Positions 40,557-48,937 are shown, counted from the first letter of the stretch. The stretch is DNA of 64,000 bases from Cricetibacter osteomyelitidis (GCF_004340985.1 NZ_SLYB01000006.1:1-64000); one strand, 5' to 3'. Program-made: numbers and translations. Notes: a model not told the origin generated them from the letters alone.

Positions 40557-40613
40557 ATGAATTTCTTAAATAACACACTCACAAGTGCGGTCGGTTTTTG
40601 GGAAATTTTGTAG
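40557..40613 (+). pseudogene. Eighteen-codon remnant after the aldo/keto reductase
   Basis: A strong ribosome site (AGAGGAG) precedes an ATG whose frame reads MNFLNNTLTSAVGFWEIL and stops. The middle of the frame is a Haemophilus uptake sequence (AAGTGCGGT). It looks like the 5' end of a lost second gene of the operon whose body was removed at the uptake sequence. Confidence 0.45.
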
Positions 40614-40649
40614 ATTTTTCAGGAAATTCTACCGCTTGCAAGAAAGACA

Positions 40650-40738
40650 ATGCCGTCTGACAAAAGCCGCAGGCTTTTGAACGTCGGCTCTGCCGACGGC
40701 CCGAAGGGTGAGCCAAGCGAACGAGTGAGCTTGCGAAT
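40650..40738 (+). repeat. Structured multi-hairpin repeat, copy 1
   Basis: The element starts with the neisserial ATGCCGTCTGA and continues with four successive hairpins: CAAAAGCC/GGCTTTTG (40661-40679), GTCGG/CCGAC (40683-40697), CCC/GGG (40700-40708) and CAAGC/GCTTG (40714-40733). Two other copies lie on the opposite strand at 52690-52802 and 61291-61372. Confidence 0.85.
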
Positions 40739-40854
40739 AAAATGAAATTCAGGCGGCATTTTATTGAATTTTTCTCATTAAGCCATTGCATTTTTAGCGG
40801 ATTATCAACCCAATCCGGCCGTTTTATACTGTCTTCCACATAAAGGAGAACATA

Positions 40855-41463
40855 ATGACATATCCCATTTTTAACCGCCGCCGTTTTATTCAGGGCGGTT
40901 TGGCGTTGTTGTTGGCCGGCGGTTTGAATCTGACCGCGCAGGCTGCCGAACCAAACGATACGCTGGTGCTGTATCTTTCCCGCACGGGCAACAATAAAAC
41001 ATTGGCGGAATTTATCGCCCGCGAGACGGACAGCACTTTGGCAGCAATTGAGACGGTTAAGCCCTATCCGCAAAATTATCAGCAAATGCGCGATCAGGCG
41101 GCGAAAGAGATTTCAGACGGCATTTTGCCGACCATCAAGCCGCTGCCCGATCTCAGCCGCTACCGCCGCATTGTGTTGGTGTTCCCCACTTGGGCGATGA
41201 GCCTGCCCGCCCCCGTCCGCAGCTTTTTACGCCGCCACAATCTCAACGGCAAAACCCTACTGCCGCTCAACACCAACGCAGGGTACGGCGTGGGCAGCGG
41301 TTTTGAAGAAATCAAGCAGCGGGCAACAGGCGCGGAGGTGAAAACGGGTTTGTCGCTGAAAGGTGGCAACGAACGTGAAGGCAGAGGCTTTGTCATGCAG
41401 GGCGACACGCTCAAGCAGGCGCAACGCCAAATTCGGGCGTGGCTCAATCAAGCAGGAAAATAA
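40855..41463 (+). CDS. Exported flavodoxin with Tat-type signal
   Basis: A 202-residue protein. The N-terminus NRRRFIQGGLALLLAGG has a twin-arginine motif and hydrophobic core with cleavage near AQAA, so it should be exported folded, with FMN bound. The mature part is a flavodoxin domain: FMN phosphate loop YLSRTGNNKTLAEFIA, then FPTWAMSLPAPVRSFL and NTNAGYGVGSGFEE. It is 2 bp ahead of an exported hydrolase, probably in one operon. A periplasmic flavodoxin is unusual; an electron-transfer partner is not evident. Confidence 0.88.
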   Translation: MTYPIFNRRRFIQGGLALLLAGGLNLTAQAAEPNDTLVLYLSRTGNNKTLAEFIARETDSTLAAIETVKPYPQNYQQMRDQAAKEISDGILPTIKPLPDLSRYRRIVLVFPTWAMSLPAPVRSFLRRHNLNGKTLLPLNTNAGYGVGSGFEEIKQRATGAEVKTGLSLKGGNEREGRGFVMQGDTLKQAQRQIRAWLNQAGK

Positions 41464-41465
41464 CG

Positions 41466-42404
41466 ATGAGAAAACAGATACTGGGCGGCTGCTTAGCGTT
41501 GGGCGTAGCAGGAGCAAGCCTTGCCGATACCTCAACGCCGCTGCTGAACGCTCAAAGTACCATCGGCGATGTGCTGACACACCCGAAATTGCAGGGCTTT
41601 GCCGACAAACTGCTGCCGTGGGATAATGACCGCTACGACCGCACGCTGCCGTTTGCCCGTATCGGTGAGCTGATGCCTTATCACAGCCATTTCAACACTG
41701 CCGATATGCTCGCCCCGCTCAATGCGATGATCCAAAGCCGCGAGCAGGTGTTTTATGATTTTTATCAAGGCAAAGTGCCGCATACGGGGTTGTTTTTGTT
41801 TCGCGGCAAGCCGAACGCGCCTACTGCCGTGGTTTCCGCAGGCAGCGGTTTCCAATATGTCGGCTCGCTGCACGAAGCCTTTCCGCTGGCGTGGAACATC
41901 AGCAAAAAAGGCTATAACGCCGTGGTGGTAAAATACCGTGCAGGCGTGGGCGCACAGGCGGCAACCGAAGATTTAGCCAATGCCATCATCTATCTCTTTG
42001 ATAATCAAGCCAAACTCAAAATTGATATGCGGCACTATTCGCTGTGGGGCGCATCCGCCAGCGCGCGAATGGCAGCCTACATCGGCTCGCACGGCGTGCA
42101 GCGCTTCGGCGTGAACAATCCGCAAATTCCCCGCCCGCAAACCGTGGTAATGCTCTATACGGGACATTCCGACACCAGTAATAACGAGCCGCCGACTTTT
42201 GTCGCCGTGGGCGAATACGACGGCATCGCCCCGCCTTCCGTAATGGCTCGCCGTATCAACCGCCTCAAACAGCAAGGTGTCAAAACCGCCTTCCACCGCT
42301 ATCCGAACCTCGGACACGGCTTCGCACTGGGTACGGACACTTCGGCGCAAGGTTGGCTGGATAAAGCGGTGGTGTTTTGGGAAGAGGCGATGAAAATACG
42401 GTAA
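41466..42404 (+). CDS. Exported alpha/beta hydrolase (BD-FAE-like)
   Basis: A 312-residue protein with a Sec signal peptide (MRKQILGGCLALGVAGASLA). The nucleophile elbow is SLWGASASARMAAYIG near residue 195 and the catalytic His sits in YPNLGHGFALG near the end, both typical of small esterases or deacetylases. The start is 2 bp after the flavodoxin stop, with AGGA upstream. The substrate is unknown. Confidence 0.85.
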   Translation: MRKQILGGCLALGVAGASLADTSTPLLNAQSTIGDVLTHPKLQGFADKLLPWDNDRYDRTLPFARIGELMPYHSHFNTADMLAPLNAMIQSREQVFYDFYQGKVPHTGLFLFRGKPNAPTAVVSAGSGFQYVGSLHEAFPLAWNISKKGYNAVVVKYRAGVGAQAATEDLANAIIYLFDNQAKLKIDMRHYSLWGASASARMAAYIGSHGVQRFGVNNPQIPRPQTVVMLYTGHSDTSNNEPPTFVAVGEYDGIAPPSVMARRINRLKQQGVKTAFHRYPNLGHGFALGTDTSAQGWLDKAVVFWEEAMKIR

Positions 42405-42514
42405 TTGCGTTTATTCCTGAAAAAAACTCACAACGCTATAAAGATTTCCCCGTATTATCAGTAAAATCAAATCCACTATAATAAGCCCAATCGAGCAATA
42501 AACAGGAGCAACTG

Positions 42515-44164
42515 ATGAAACTGAAAAAATTACTGGTTTTGACCGCACTTTCCCTTTCGCTGAATACCGCTTTTGCCACCAATGATGCTGTTGTCGCTGA
42601 GCCGAATGTAGCGGTAGCAAATACGCAAGCGGGCAAGGTGCAGGGCTTTGTGCATAACGGGATTTTCAATTATAAAGGCATTCCCTATGCCACCGCCGAG
42701 CGCTTTAAAGCGCCGCAAGCCGTGGCGAAATGGGCAGACACCCGTACCGCGCTGACCTACGGCAATATCTGCCCGCAATCGGCACAAAATCCGTTGGCGA
42801 ACTTTATGTTTTCAGGCCCGCATTTGCAGCAAAGCGATGACTGTTTGAATTTAAACGTGTGGACACCTGCCTTAAATGACGGCAAAAAACGCCCTGTGAT
42901 GGTGTGGCTGCACGGCGGCGGTTTTGAAGCGGGTTCGTCCATTGAAAGCTATGCTTATGACGGCGAAAACCTGAGCCGCACGGGAGATGTGGTGGTGGTT
43001 TCGGTCAACCACCGTTTGAATGCGATGGGGTATTTGGATTTGTCCGCTTATGGCGATGAGTACAAACATTCCGCCAACAACGGCATACAGGATTTGGTGG
43101 CGGCGCTCAAATGGGTGCAAACCAATGCCGCGGCCTTCGGCGGCGATGCGGATAATGTGACCATTTTCGGCGAAAGCGGCGGCGGTGCGAAAGTGCTGAC
43201 CCTGATGGCAACCCCTGCCGCCAAAGGTTTGTTTGACAAAGCCATTGTGCAAAGCGGTGCGGTGGAGCAAATGGGAATGACCCTGCTTGCCCCGAAAACC
43301 ACCAAACGGGTCGCCGAGCTGATCTTACAGAATCTGGGCTTGAGCGGTAAAGAAGTTGCCAAACTCAACATCCTGCCTTACGAACAAATCGCCGCCGCAA
43401 GTGCCAAAGCCCTCAAACAAACCGCCGAAGAACAAGGCTTGAAGAATGTAATGGGTACAGGCACAGGCTTGAGCTGGGCACCTGTAACCGACGGCAGCTA
43501 TATTCCGCAAGAACCCGTGGGCGAGCAATATCCTGCCATCGCCAAAGACATTCCGCTGTTAATCGGCTCGAACCTGACCGAATGGAACACCATTTTTGCC
43601 CATTTCGGCGATATGGCAAAGGCACAAACGGACAACCACAACACCTTTACCGCTGCGCAAGTAGCACAAAAAATGCAGCAAAAATACGGCAGCAATGCAG
43701 AAGCGATAGCCGCAGCCTTTAAAGCCGCCTACCCCGAACGCAAAGCGGCAGATGCCTTATATGCAGACAGCTTCCTACGCCCGTTTGCAATGAAAACCGC
43801 ACGCCTGAAAGCCGACCAAAACGGCGCGCCGGTGTATCAATATCTGTTTGACTGGGACACCCCGATTTTAGGCGGCTTTGCAATGTCTTACCACACAGCG
43901 GAAATTCCCTTTGTGATGAATAGCTTAAGCTTAACTGAAACCGCCCACGGCAACGGGGACGAAGCCAAAGACCTCGCCGATAAAATGAGCCGCGCTTGGG
44001 TCGCCTTCGCCAAAACAGGCAACCCGAACGTACCGGGCTTACCGCAGTGGGATGCCTACACCCGTCAAAACGGCGCAGTAATGTTGTTGGACAACCATCC
44101 GCAAATGCGTTATTTCCACGACGAAAAACTGATGAAACTGTTACAGCCGAACGTGAATTTCTAA
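42515..44164 (+). CDS. Exported type-B carboxylesterase
   Basis: A 549-residue esterase with a Sec signal peptide ending TAFA. The oxyanion hole is WLHGGGFEAGSS, the serine elbow VTIFGESGGGAKVL near residue 225, and the catalytic His is in MSYHTAEIPFVM near residue 460. It hydrolyses carboxylic esters; the physiological substrate is unknown. A Haemophilus uptake sequence (ACCGCACTT) lies within the signal-peptide codons. AGGAGCA precedes the start. Confidence 0.92.
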   Translation: MKLKKLLVLTALSLSLNTAFATNDAVVAEPNVAVANTQAGKVQGFVHNGIFNYKGIPYATAERFKAPQAVAKWADTRTALTYGNICPQSAQNPLANFMFSGPHLQQSDDCLNLNVWTPALNDGKKRPVMVWLHGGGFEAGSSIESYAYDGENLSRTGDVVVVSVNHRLNAMGYLDLSAYGDEYKHSANNGIQDLVAALKWVQTNAAAFGGDADNVTIFGESGGGAKVLTLMATPAAKGLFDKAIVQSGAVEQMGMTLLAPKTTKRVAELILQNLGLSGKEVAKLNILPYEQIAAASAKALKQTAEEQGLKNVMGTGTGLSWAPVTDGSYIPQEPVGEQYPAIAKDIPLLIGSNLTEWNTIFAHFGDMAKAQTDNHNTFTAAQVAQKMQQKYGSNAEAIAAAFKAAYPERKAADALYADSFLRPFAMKTARLKADQNGAPVYQYLFDWDTPILGGFAMSYHTAEIPFVMNSLSLTETAHGNGDEAKDLADKMSRAWVAFAKTGNPNVPGLPQWDAYTRQNGAVMLLDNHPQMRYFHDEKLMKLLQPNVNF

Positions 44165-44167
44165 ACC

Positions 44168-44177
44168 GCAAGCGGTC
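44168..44177 (+). other. Possible Actinobacillus-type uptake sequence
   Basis: GCAAGCGGTC, directly after the carboxylesterase stop, differs by one base from the ACAAGCGGTC used by the Actinobacillus/Mannheimia branch, and is followed by GGATTTGG, a downstream context seen with that type. Confidence 0.4.
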
Positions 44178-44244
44178 GGATTTGGCTGGAAATTGACAAA
44201 TGCCGACGACCTGACGGGCGGCGAATCAAAACAAGGAGTATCCG

Positions 44245-44622
44245 ATGCAAACCGATGAATTGCTTTTAACCCTTTCCGAGCGCAAATGGTAGGCAATGGC
44301 CGAGCGTAATCTTGCCGAGTTGAAAACGCTGCTGCACCCCAATGCCCTGTTTGTGCATATGGGCGGCAATTTTGACAAGGCTACCGAGTTGGCGATTATT
44401 GAGAAAGGCGATATTCAGTACAAACACGCCGACATTCAAGAACGCCACGTGCGTATCGCAGCAAACACGGCATTGGTGGTCAGCAAAGTGCAGATGACTT
44501 CCATCGTGCATGGCAACGAAGTGAGCTTTTTGTTTACCGTAACCGAAACCTTTACGCAAGAACAGGGGCAATGGCAGCTGCTGGCACTGGTATTCACCAA
44601 ATTATTGGACAATCCCGCATAA
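44245..44622 (+). pseudogene. SnoaL/DUF4440 (NTF2-like) gene with an internal stop
   Basis: The gene starts at an ATG with AAGGAG upstream and reads MQTDELLLTLSERKW, then meets TAG at 44290-44292 and continues in the same frame with AMAERNLAELKTLLHPNALF to 44622. A single nonsense change thus interrupts an otherwise intact 125-residue NTF2-like protein. Translation could restart at the ATG at 44296 to give a 108-residue product. The role of the family is varied (small-molecule binding or isomerisation). Confidence 0.8.
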
Positions 44623-44656
44623 GCTGCTCCTGCACTCACGTTAAATTAAACTAACA

Positions 44657-44690
44657 ATGCCGTCTGAAAATCTTTCAGACGGCATTTTCT
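44657..44690. terminator. Inverted pair of neisserial uptake sequences
   Basis: ATGCCGTCTGAA at 44657-44668 and TTCAGACGGCAT at 44674-44685 form a stem followed by TTTT. It lies between the NTF2-like gene and the converging ATPase gene and can terminate both. Confidence 0.93.
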
Positions 44691-44691
44691 T

Positions 44692-45942
44692 TCACACCCA
44701 CCCCAACGGCAATGCCAGCAAATCCTGATCCAGCCATAATTTTTGCGGATATTGGTTGAGGATTGTGCCGTGGGCGACGCTGATTTCCGTTGGCGGCAGT
44801 TGGTTACGCAATAAGTCAAACGCCGCTGCCATTTTTTTAGTGGGGCTGGCGGTTTGTTTGATTTCCACGGGGTAGATGGTGCGGTCGTGTTCGATAATCA
44901 AATCAATCTCTTTTTGATTGGTATCGCGGTAGTAATACAGTGGCGGCTCAAGCCCTGCGTTGTAAAAGGATTTGATGATTTCGCCCACCACAAAAGTTTC
45001 AAAAAACTGACCGCTCTTTGCTCCGTTTTTCAGGGTGCCTGCCGTCAGCCAACGGGTCAGATACGCCATCAGCCCGGTGTCTAAAAAATAGACTTTCGGG
45101 GTTTTGATTGCTCGCTTCAAGTGATTGTTGCTGTAGGGTTGAAGCAGGTAGACAATGCCTGAGGTCTGCAACACAGCCAGCCAGCGTTTGACCGTATCCA
45201 CCGATACGCCCACCTCGCCTGCGATATTGCTGTAATTGAGCAGTTCTCCGCTACGGCTGGCGACGGCAATCATAAAGGTGGTGAAATCGTTGGGATTGTT
45301 GACCGCAATCAGCTCGCGCACATCACGCTCGATGTAGGTCGCCACATAAGAGGCGTAATACAGTTGCCAATCCATCTCCTGCTCATACAGACGCGGCATA
45401 TAGCCCTTGTGAATGGTTTGCCAAAGATCCAAGCCGTTGAAATCGGGCAGATTTTTCTCACGCGCCGCCAAATAGTCGGCATTGGGGATAAAGGGCAAAT
45501 CAAAGGTATTGCGGCAGATTTCCCGCAGCGACAAGCCTTGCAGCTTCAGCACCGCAATCCGCCCCGCCAGACTTTCGTTGACGTGTTTCATCAATTCAAA
45601 TGCCTGCGAACCCGAGAGCAGATACCGCCCGTTTTGCTTTTCACGGTCGATATGCAGCTTGAGCAGCGAAAACAGCTCGGGCGCGTATTGCACTTCGTCC
45701 AAAATCAGTTTGCCGCTGTGATTGAGAAAAAACAATGCGCCGTCGTTTTTCGCCATATTCAGCACCAGCGGATCGTCAAAGGTAACATATTGATAAGGCT
45801 CGTGCTCCTCCTGCTCCGAGCCGAAATGCTGCAACAGCGTGGATTTCCCCACCTGCCGCGGGCCGGTAATCAATAGCGACGGAAACTGATGCACCAGCCT
45901 GCCCAACAAACGGCTTAAATGACGCGGATAAAAATTCGACAT
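44692..45942 (-). CDS. AAA_14/DUF4143 ATPase
   Basis: A 416-residue relative of the ATPase at 36090, with Walker A ITGPRQVGKSTLLQHFG near residue 27, Walker B KLILDEVQYAPELFSLL near residue 80, sensor LLSGSQAFELMKH and DUF4143 C-terminal part including the nuclease-like segment KEIDLIIEHDRTIYPVEIK. The function is unknown. Two palindromic repeats lie directly upstream of its start. The GC content matches the neisserial-type island. An ATG two codons earlier is also possible. Confidence 0.85.
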   Translation of the reverse strand: MSNFYPRHLSRLLGRLVHQFPSLLITGPRQVGKSTLLQHFGSEQEEHEPYQYVTFDDPLVLNMAKNDGALFFLNHSGKLILDEVQYAPELFSLLKLHIDREKQNGRYLLSGSQAFELMKHVNESLAGRIAVLKLQGLSLREICRNTFDLPFIPNADYLAAREKNLPDFNGLDLWQTIHKGYMPRLYEQEMDWQLYYASYVATYIERDVRELIAVNNPNDFTTFMIAVASRSGELLNYSNIAGEVGVSVDTVKRWLAVLQTSGIVYLLQPYSNNHLKRAIKTPKVYFLDTGLMAYLTRWLTAGTLKNGAKSGQFFETFVVGEIIKSFYNAGLEPPLYYYRDTNQKEIDLIIEHDRTIYPVEIKQTASPTKKMAAAFDLLRNQLPPTEISVAHGTILNQYPQKLWLDQDLLALPLGWV

Positions 45943-45960
45943 AGCCAATGCTCCGTAAAA

Positions 45961-46062
45961 TTCAGTTTGATTTACGATTTAATCTTAAATTAAACTGAAT
46001 TTTAGGCGTGTATGAAGTACAAATCAAGTTTAATTTACGATTTAATCTTAAATTAAACTGAA
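45961..46062 (-). promoter_or_regulatory. Two tandem 33-bp palindromic repeats upstream of the DUF4143 ATPase
   Basis: Two near-identical copies (45964-45996 and 46028-46060) share the core TTTACGATTTAATCTTAAAT. Copy 2 has perfect 11-bp arms, AGTTTAATTTA and TAAATTAAACT. Their place just before the start and 64-bp spacing suggest paired operator sites, perhaps for self-repression, but no binding protein is known. Confidence 0.6.
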
Positions 46063-46063
46063 A

Positions 46064-46103
46064 ATACCATCTGAAAGGTTGGAGACTTTCAGACGGCATT
46101 TTG
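46064..46103 (-). terminator. Neisserial uptake-sequence terminator of the SDR gene
   Basis: TTCAGACGGCAT at 46088-46099 pairs with the degenerate arm ATACCATCTGAA at 46064-46075. The imperfect arm has two changes from the consensus. Confidence 0.8.
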
Positions 46104-46119
46104 CATTGTTGATAAATGA

Positions 46120-46869
46120 TTACCAAGGCTGGGTAGTCGGGCCGAGGGTGAACTCGCTGATGTTGGTGTCTTCAGGTTGGCTCAAAGCAAATACCACCAC
46201 GTTTGCCACCCGTTCAGCGGGGATTTCGTAGGTGTCGTACAGTTGGCGGTAGCCTGCCGAGCTGTCTTTATCGGTAATGCCTGCCACAAATTCCGACTGC
46301 ACAGCGGCAGGGTAAATAGTCGCGGTGCGGATATTCGTACCTGCTTGGGCGGATTCCATACGCAGCACTTCCATAATGGCTTTCACCGCCCATTTGGTGC
46401 CACAATACACACCTGCGCCCGGATACACTTTTAAACCTGCCACGGAAGATACGCTGAGGATATGCCCCGATTTTTGCGTTTCAAAGGTCGGCAACACGGC
46501 GGCAATGCCGTTTAACACGCCTTTGATGTTGACATCTACCATCGCATTCCAGTTGGTGGTTTCCAATGCGGAGAAGGACGAGTTCGGCATTAAGCCTGCG
46601 TTTAAGAAAATCGCATCCACTTTACCAAAAGCTGATTTTGCCAGCTCCACCAAAGCGGCGTTGTCTTCGGGTTTCACTACATCGGTAACGCGGTACACCG
46701 CCTCGCCGCCTTTGGCTTTGATGTTATCGACAATCGCCTGCAATTTTGCTTCACGGCGCGCGCCCAACACCAATTTCGCCCCTTGTTCGGCAAGTTTGTA
46801 GGCGGTGGCTTCGCCGATACCGCTGGATGCGCCTGTGATAATCACAACTTTGTTTTCAATATTGTTGCT
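46120..46869 (-). CDS. Short-chain dehydrogenase/reductase
   Basis: A 249-residue classical SDR. NADP-binding TGASSGIGEATAYKL is at residue 13, the structural NAG in IFLNAGLMPNS, and the catalytic YxxxK as YCGTKWAVK near residue 155 with the Ser in SVSSVAGLK. The start at MSNNIEN is preceded by AAGGAAACAG; the longer frame lacks a site. It resembles YdfG-type oxidoreductases. Substrate unknown. Confidence 0.9.
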   Translation of the reverse strand, partial: SNNIENKVVIITGASSGIGEATAYKLAEQGAKLVLGARREAKLQAIVDNIKAKGGEAVYRVTDVVKPEDNAALVELAKSAFGKVDAIFLNAGLMPNSSFSALETTNWNAMVDVNIKGVLNGIAAVLPTFETQKSGHILSVSSVAGLKVYPGAGVYCGTKWAVKAIMEVLRMESAQAGTNIRTATIYPAAVQSEFVAGITDKDSSAGYRQLYDTYEIPAERVANVVVFALSQPEDTNISEFTLGPTTQPW

Positions 46870-47013
46870 CATTTTTCTGTTTCCTTGTTGGTTGTTCATT
46901 TTGATTCGATGAGAAATATTCTACAGCTTTCAGCGTAAAGAAAAAGTACGTTCAAATTGTTATTCTTTTAACTAAAAGTTGAAAATAACATACCGAAATA
47001 TCCGCTCCCGATA

Positions 47014-47721
47014 TTATTTCACCAGCGTTTCGATGGCGTTAATTTGTCCGTCGGTTAAACCGTTGTGTTTGCCGATATTTTTATGAGCGTTGTATTGCGA
47101 AGCGGTGTCGGCGTTTGCGCCCAATGCGCCGAGGATCAGCACTTCGCGTTGCTGCCAGCTCAATAAATCGCTGGTGAATACGTCGCCGAACAAGTGGGCT
47201 TGCAGATAGCGGTTGATGTCGGGGGCAAAATCGAATATGCCGCCTTTCACTTCCCGCCCCGTCAACTCAGTTTGTGTTTTCTGCCCTGCTTTCAGGCTGT
47301 CGAAATCGGCGGAAAGTGCGGTGACTTTGCGTCCGATTTCGGTATTCAAACCTTGTTCTTGCCGTTCATTGACCACGCTTTGCAAGGTTGCCAGCCCGTT
47401 TAAAGCACGCGGAAAACCGCAATAGGCGTAAAGCTGCACGATGGCATCTTTGGCTTGGTTGATGGTCAGCGCCTTGCGGTCAAAGGTTTGATTCAACACA
47501 TTTTTTAATTCGGCTTGATTGCCTGTCGCCACGTATTTGCCGATGAGTGCAAGGCTTTGTTGGGTTTGGTTGAGTTCGTTCATACTTTGCTCCTGTGAAA
47601 TAGCTGCGGCGGTACGTGCTTGGGCTAATGTCGTCTGAAAAGACGCACCGCCGACTACCGCTGCCAATACCAAAAGTGCGGTGGTATTTTGCAAAATTTT
47701 AAAGGGCGTTGTAGTGTTCAT
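47014..47721 (-). CDS. Exported carboxymuconolactone decarboxylase-like protein
   Basis: A 235-residue protein with a signal-like hydrophobic N-terminus (LLVLAAVVGGASF) and a CMD-type domain; the family segment is SQYNAHKNIGKHNGLTDGQI near the end. The CxxC of AhpD is absent, so thiol peroxidase activity is unlikely. Its start overlaps the cupin gene by 23 bp, implying coupling. A neisserial-type sequence (ATGTCGTCTGAA, 47628) and a Haemophilus one (47674) both lie in the signal-peptide codons. Confidence 0.82.
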   Translation of the reverse strand: MNTTTPFKILQNTTALLVLAAVVGGASFQTTLAQARTAAAISQEQSMNELNQTQQSLALIGKYVATGNQAELKNVLNQTFDRKALTINQAKDAIVQLYAYCGFPRALNGLATLQSVVNERQEQGLNTEIGRKVTALSADFDSLKAGQKTQTELTGREVKGGIFDFAPDINRYLQAHLFGDVFTSDLLSWQQREVLILGALGANADTASQYNAHKNIGKHNGLTDGQINAIETLVK

Positions 47722-48223
47722 CGGTTACTTCTCCCGCCCATTCGTTACTTGCACCGGCTTTCGGCACCATAATGGCGATGTGTGAAAACCAGCTGTCTTT
47801 GGTCGCACCGTGCCAGTGTTTGACTTCGGCGGGAATGTTCACCACATCGCCGGCTTTCAAACGCTGCGCAGGCTTGCCCTCTTCCTGATACCAGCCTTCG
47901 CCGGCAGTGCAAATCAATAATTGTTGCGTGCCGTGGTGGATGTGCCAGAAATTGCGGCAGCCCGGCTCAAAGGTAACGTTATGGGCGTTGACATCACCGT
48001 TTGACAGCGGCGCAAGATAGCTTCTGCCGGTGAAATATTGGTCGTAGGCTTCGTTAAATTCGCCTTGCGGAAACATTTGTTTGAATACGGTGTTGGTCAT
48101 TTTGTCTTCCTTTTTGCTTGAATTGTTGATGGATTGTGCGAATGCCGATAAGGGCAATCCGCTTGCAGTCGCGGCTGTCAATAATGCTGCCGCTTTTAAT
48201 AAGGTTCGTTTTTCATTCTGCAT
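47699..48223 (-). CDS. Exported cupin-domain protein
   Basis: A 174-residue protein. The N-terminus NEKRTLLKAAALLTAATA looks like a Sec or KR-type Tat signal. The cupin metal motifs are visible as NFWHIHHGTQQ and GEGWYQEEG, with the second His motif VKHWHGATKDSWF. It belongs to the small cupins often found next to CMD-like proteins. The start is supported by AGGAGG 6 nt upstream; the longer frame is not needed. Confidence 0.86.
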   Translation of the reverse strand: MQNEKRTLLKAAALLTAATASGLPLSAFAQSINNSSKKEDKMTNTVFKQMFPQGEFNEAYDQYFTGRSYLAPLSNGDVNAHNVTFEPGCRNFWHIHHGTQQLLICTAGEGWYQEEGKPAQRLKAGDVVNIPAEVKHWHGATKDSWFSHIAIMVPKAGASNEWAGEVTDEHYNAL

Positions 48224-48316
48224 ATAGCCTCCTGATTTGATTGGATTTAGTAAAACCTTGCGGATGCGAGGTCTATGCCTGTATTTTGCTAAGGTCTGTT
48301 GACAATTCATCCGCCG

Positions 48317-48766
48317 TTATGATTTTACGCTGAACGTGGCTTTAATACTGCTTTGCTTGCCCAGTTCGGAAACATCTTGTCGGATATGCCCGAGCTGCTG
48401 CCGCTCGAAGGTATCGCCGTCTTGTTTATAGAGAATCACCAAACTGCCGCGCGGCGGCCAGTAGATTAAATCGCCCACGGCGAAGTGGTCGCGGCGTAGA
48501 TTTTCAGACGGCAGCGAGCCTGCACCGAGGCGGTGCACCAGCTCGCGGCCGTAAAGATTCTGCATTTCAACGGTAAACGGCATTTTTTGAATCAGCGCGC
48601 GGCTGGCGGCGTTATTTTCCAGATCTGCGGTAAAGGTTTGATTATTGACGGTAATATGAATTTGCGTGTTCATTTGGTTTGCCTCTGTATTGGGATGCGG
48701 TTGGGCATTGGCTGCGTTTAGGGCAGACAACAACGCCGCTGTTAATGCGAAAGCCATTTTTTTCAT
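48317..48766 (-). CDS. Exported cyclophilin-like protein
   Basis: A 149-residue protein with a Sec signal peptide (cleavage near NAANA) and the cyclophilin-like fold of the DUF/Cyclophil_like group: TFTADLENNAASRALIQKMP, YGRELVHRLGAG and DLIYWPPRGSLVILYK. The proline isomerase residues of true cyclophilins are not recognisable. It appears beside cupin and CMD genes in many bacteria. A near-consensus neisserial uptake sequence (11 of 12) encodes LPSEN within it at 48503. Confidence 0.82.
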   Translation of the reverse strand: MKKMAFALTAALLSALNAANAQPHPNTEANQMNTQIHITVNNQTFTADLENNAASRALIQKMPFTVEMQNLYGRELVHRLGAGSLPSENLRRDHFAVGDLIYWPPRGSLVILYKQDGDTFERQQLGHIRQDVSELGKQSSIKATFSVKS

Positions 48767-48895
48767 TTTGCACTCCTTAAATAAAAAACCGACATCACGG
48801 CTTGCGATGTCGGTTATTTTAGAAATCGGGGCTTGGTATGTCCAATACTATTATTTTATGCTTTTGTATGCCTTTTATGTATGGTTTGGCAAAAA

Positions 48896-48937
48896 ATGCC
48901 GTCTGAAAAACGATAATTTTTTCAGACGGCATTTTGC
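48896..48937. terminator. Inverted pair of neisserial uptake sequences
   Basis: ATGCCGTCTGAA (48896-48907) and TTCAGACGGCAT (48921-48932), followed by TTTT on the plus strand; on the minus strand it follows the LysR gene at 48953. Confidence 0.92.
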
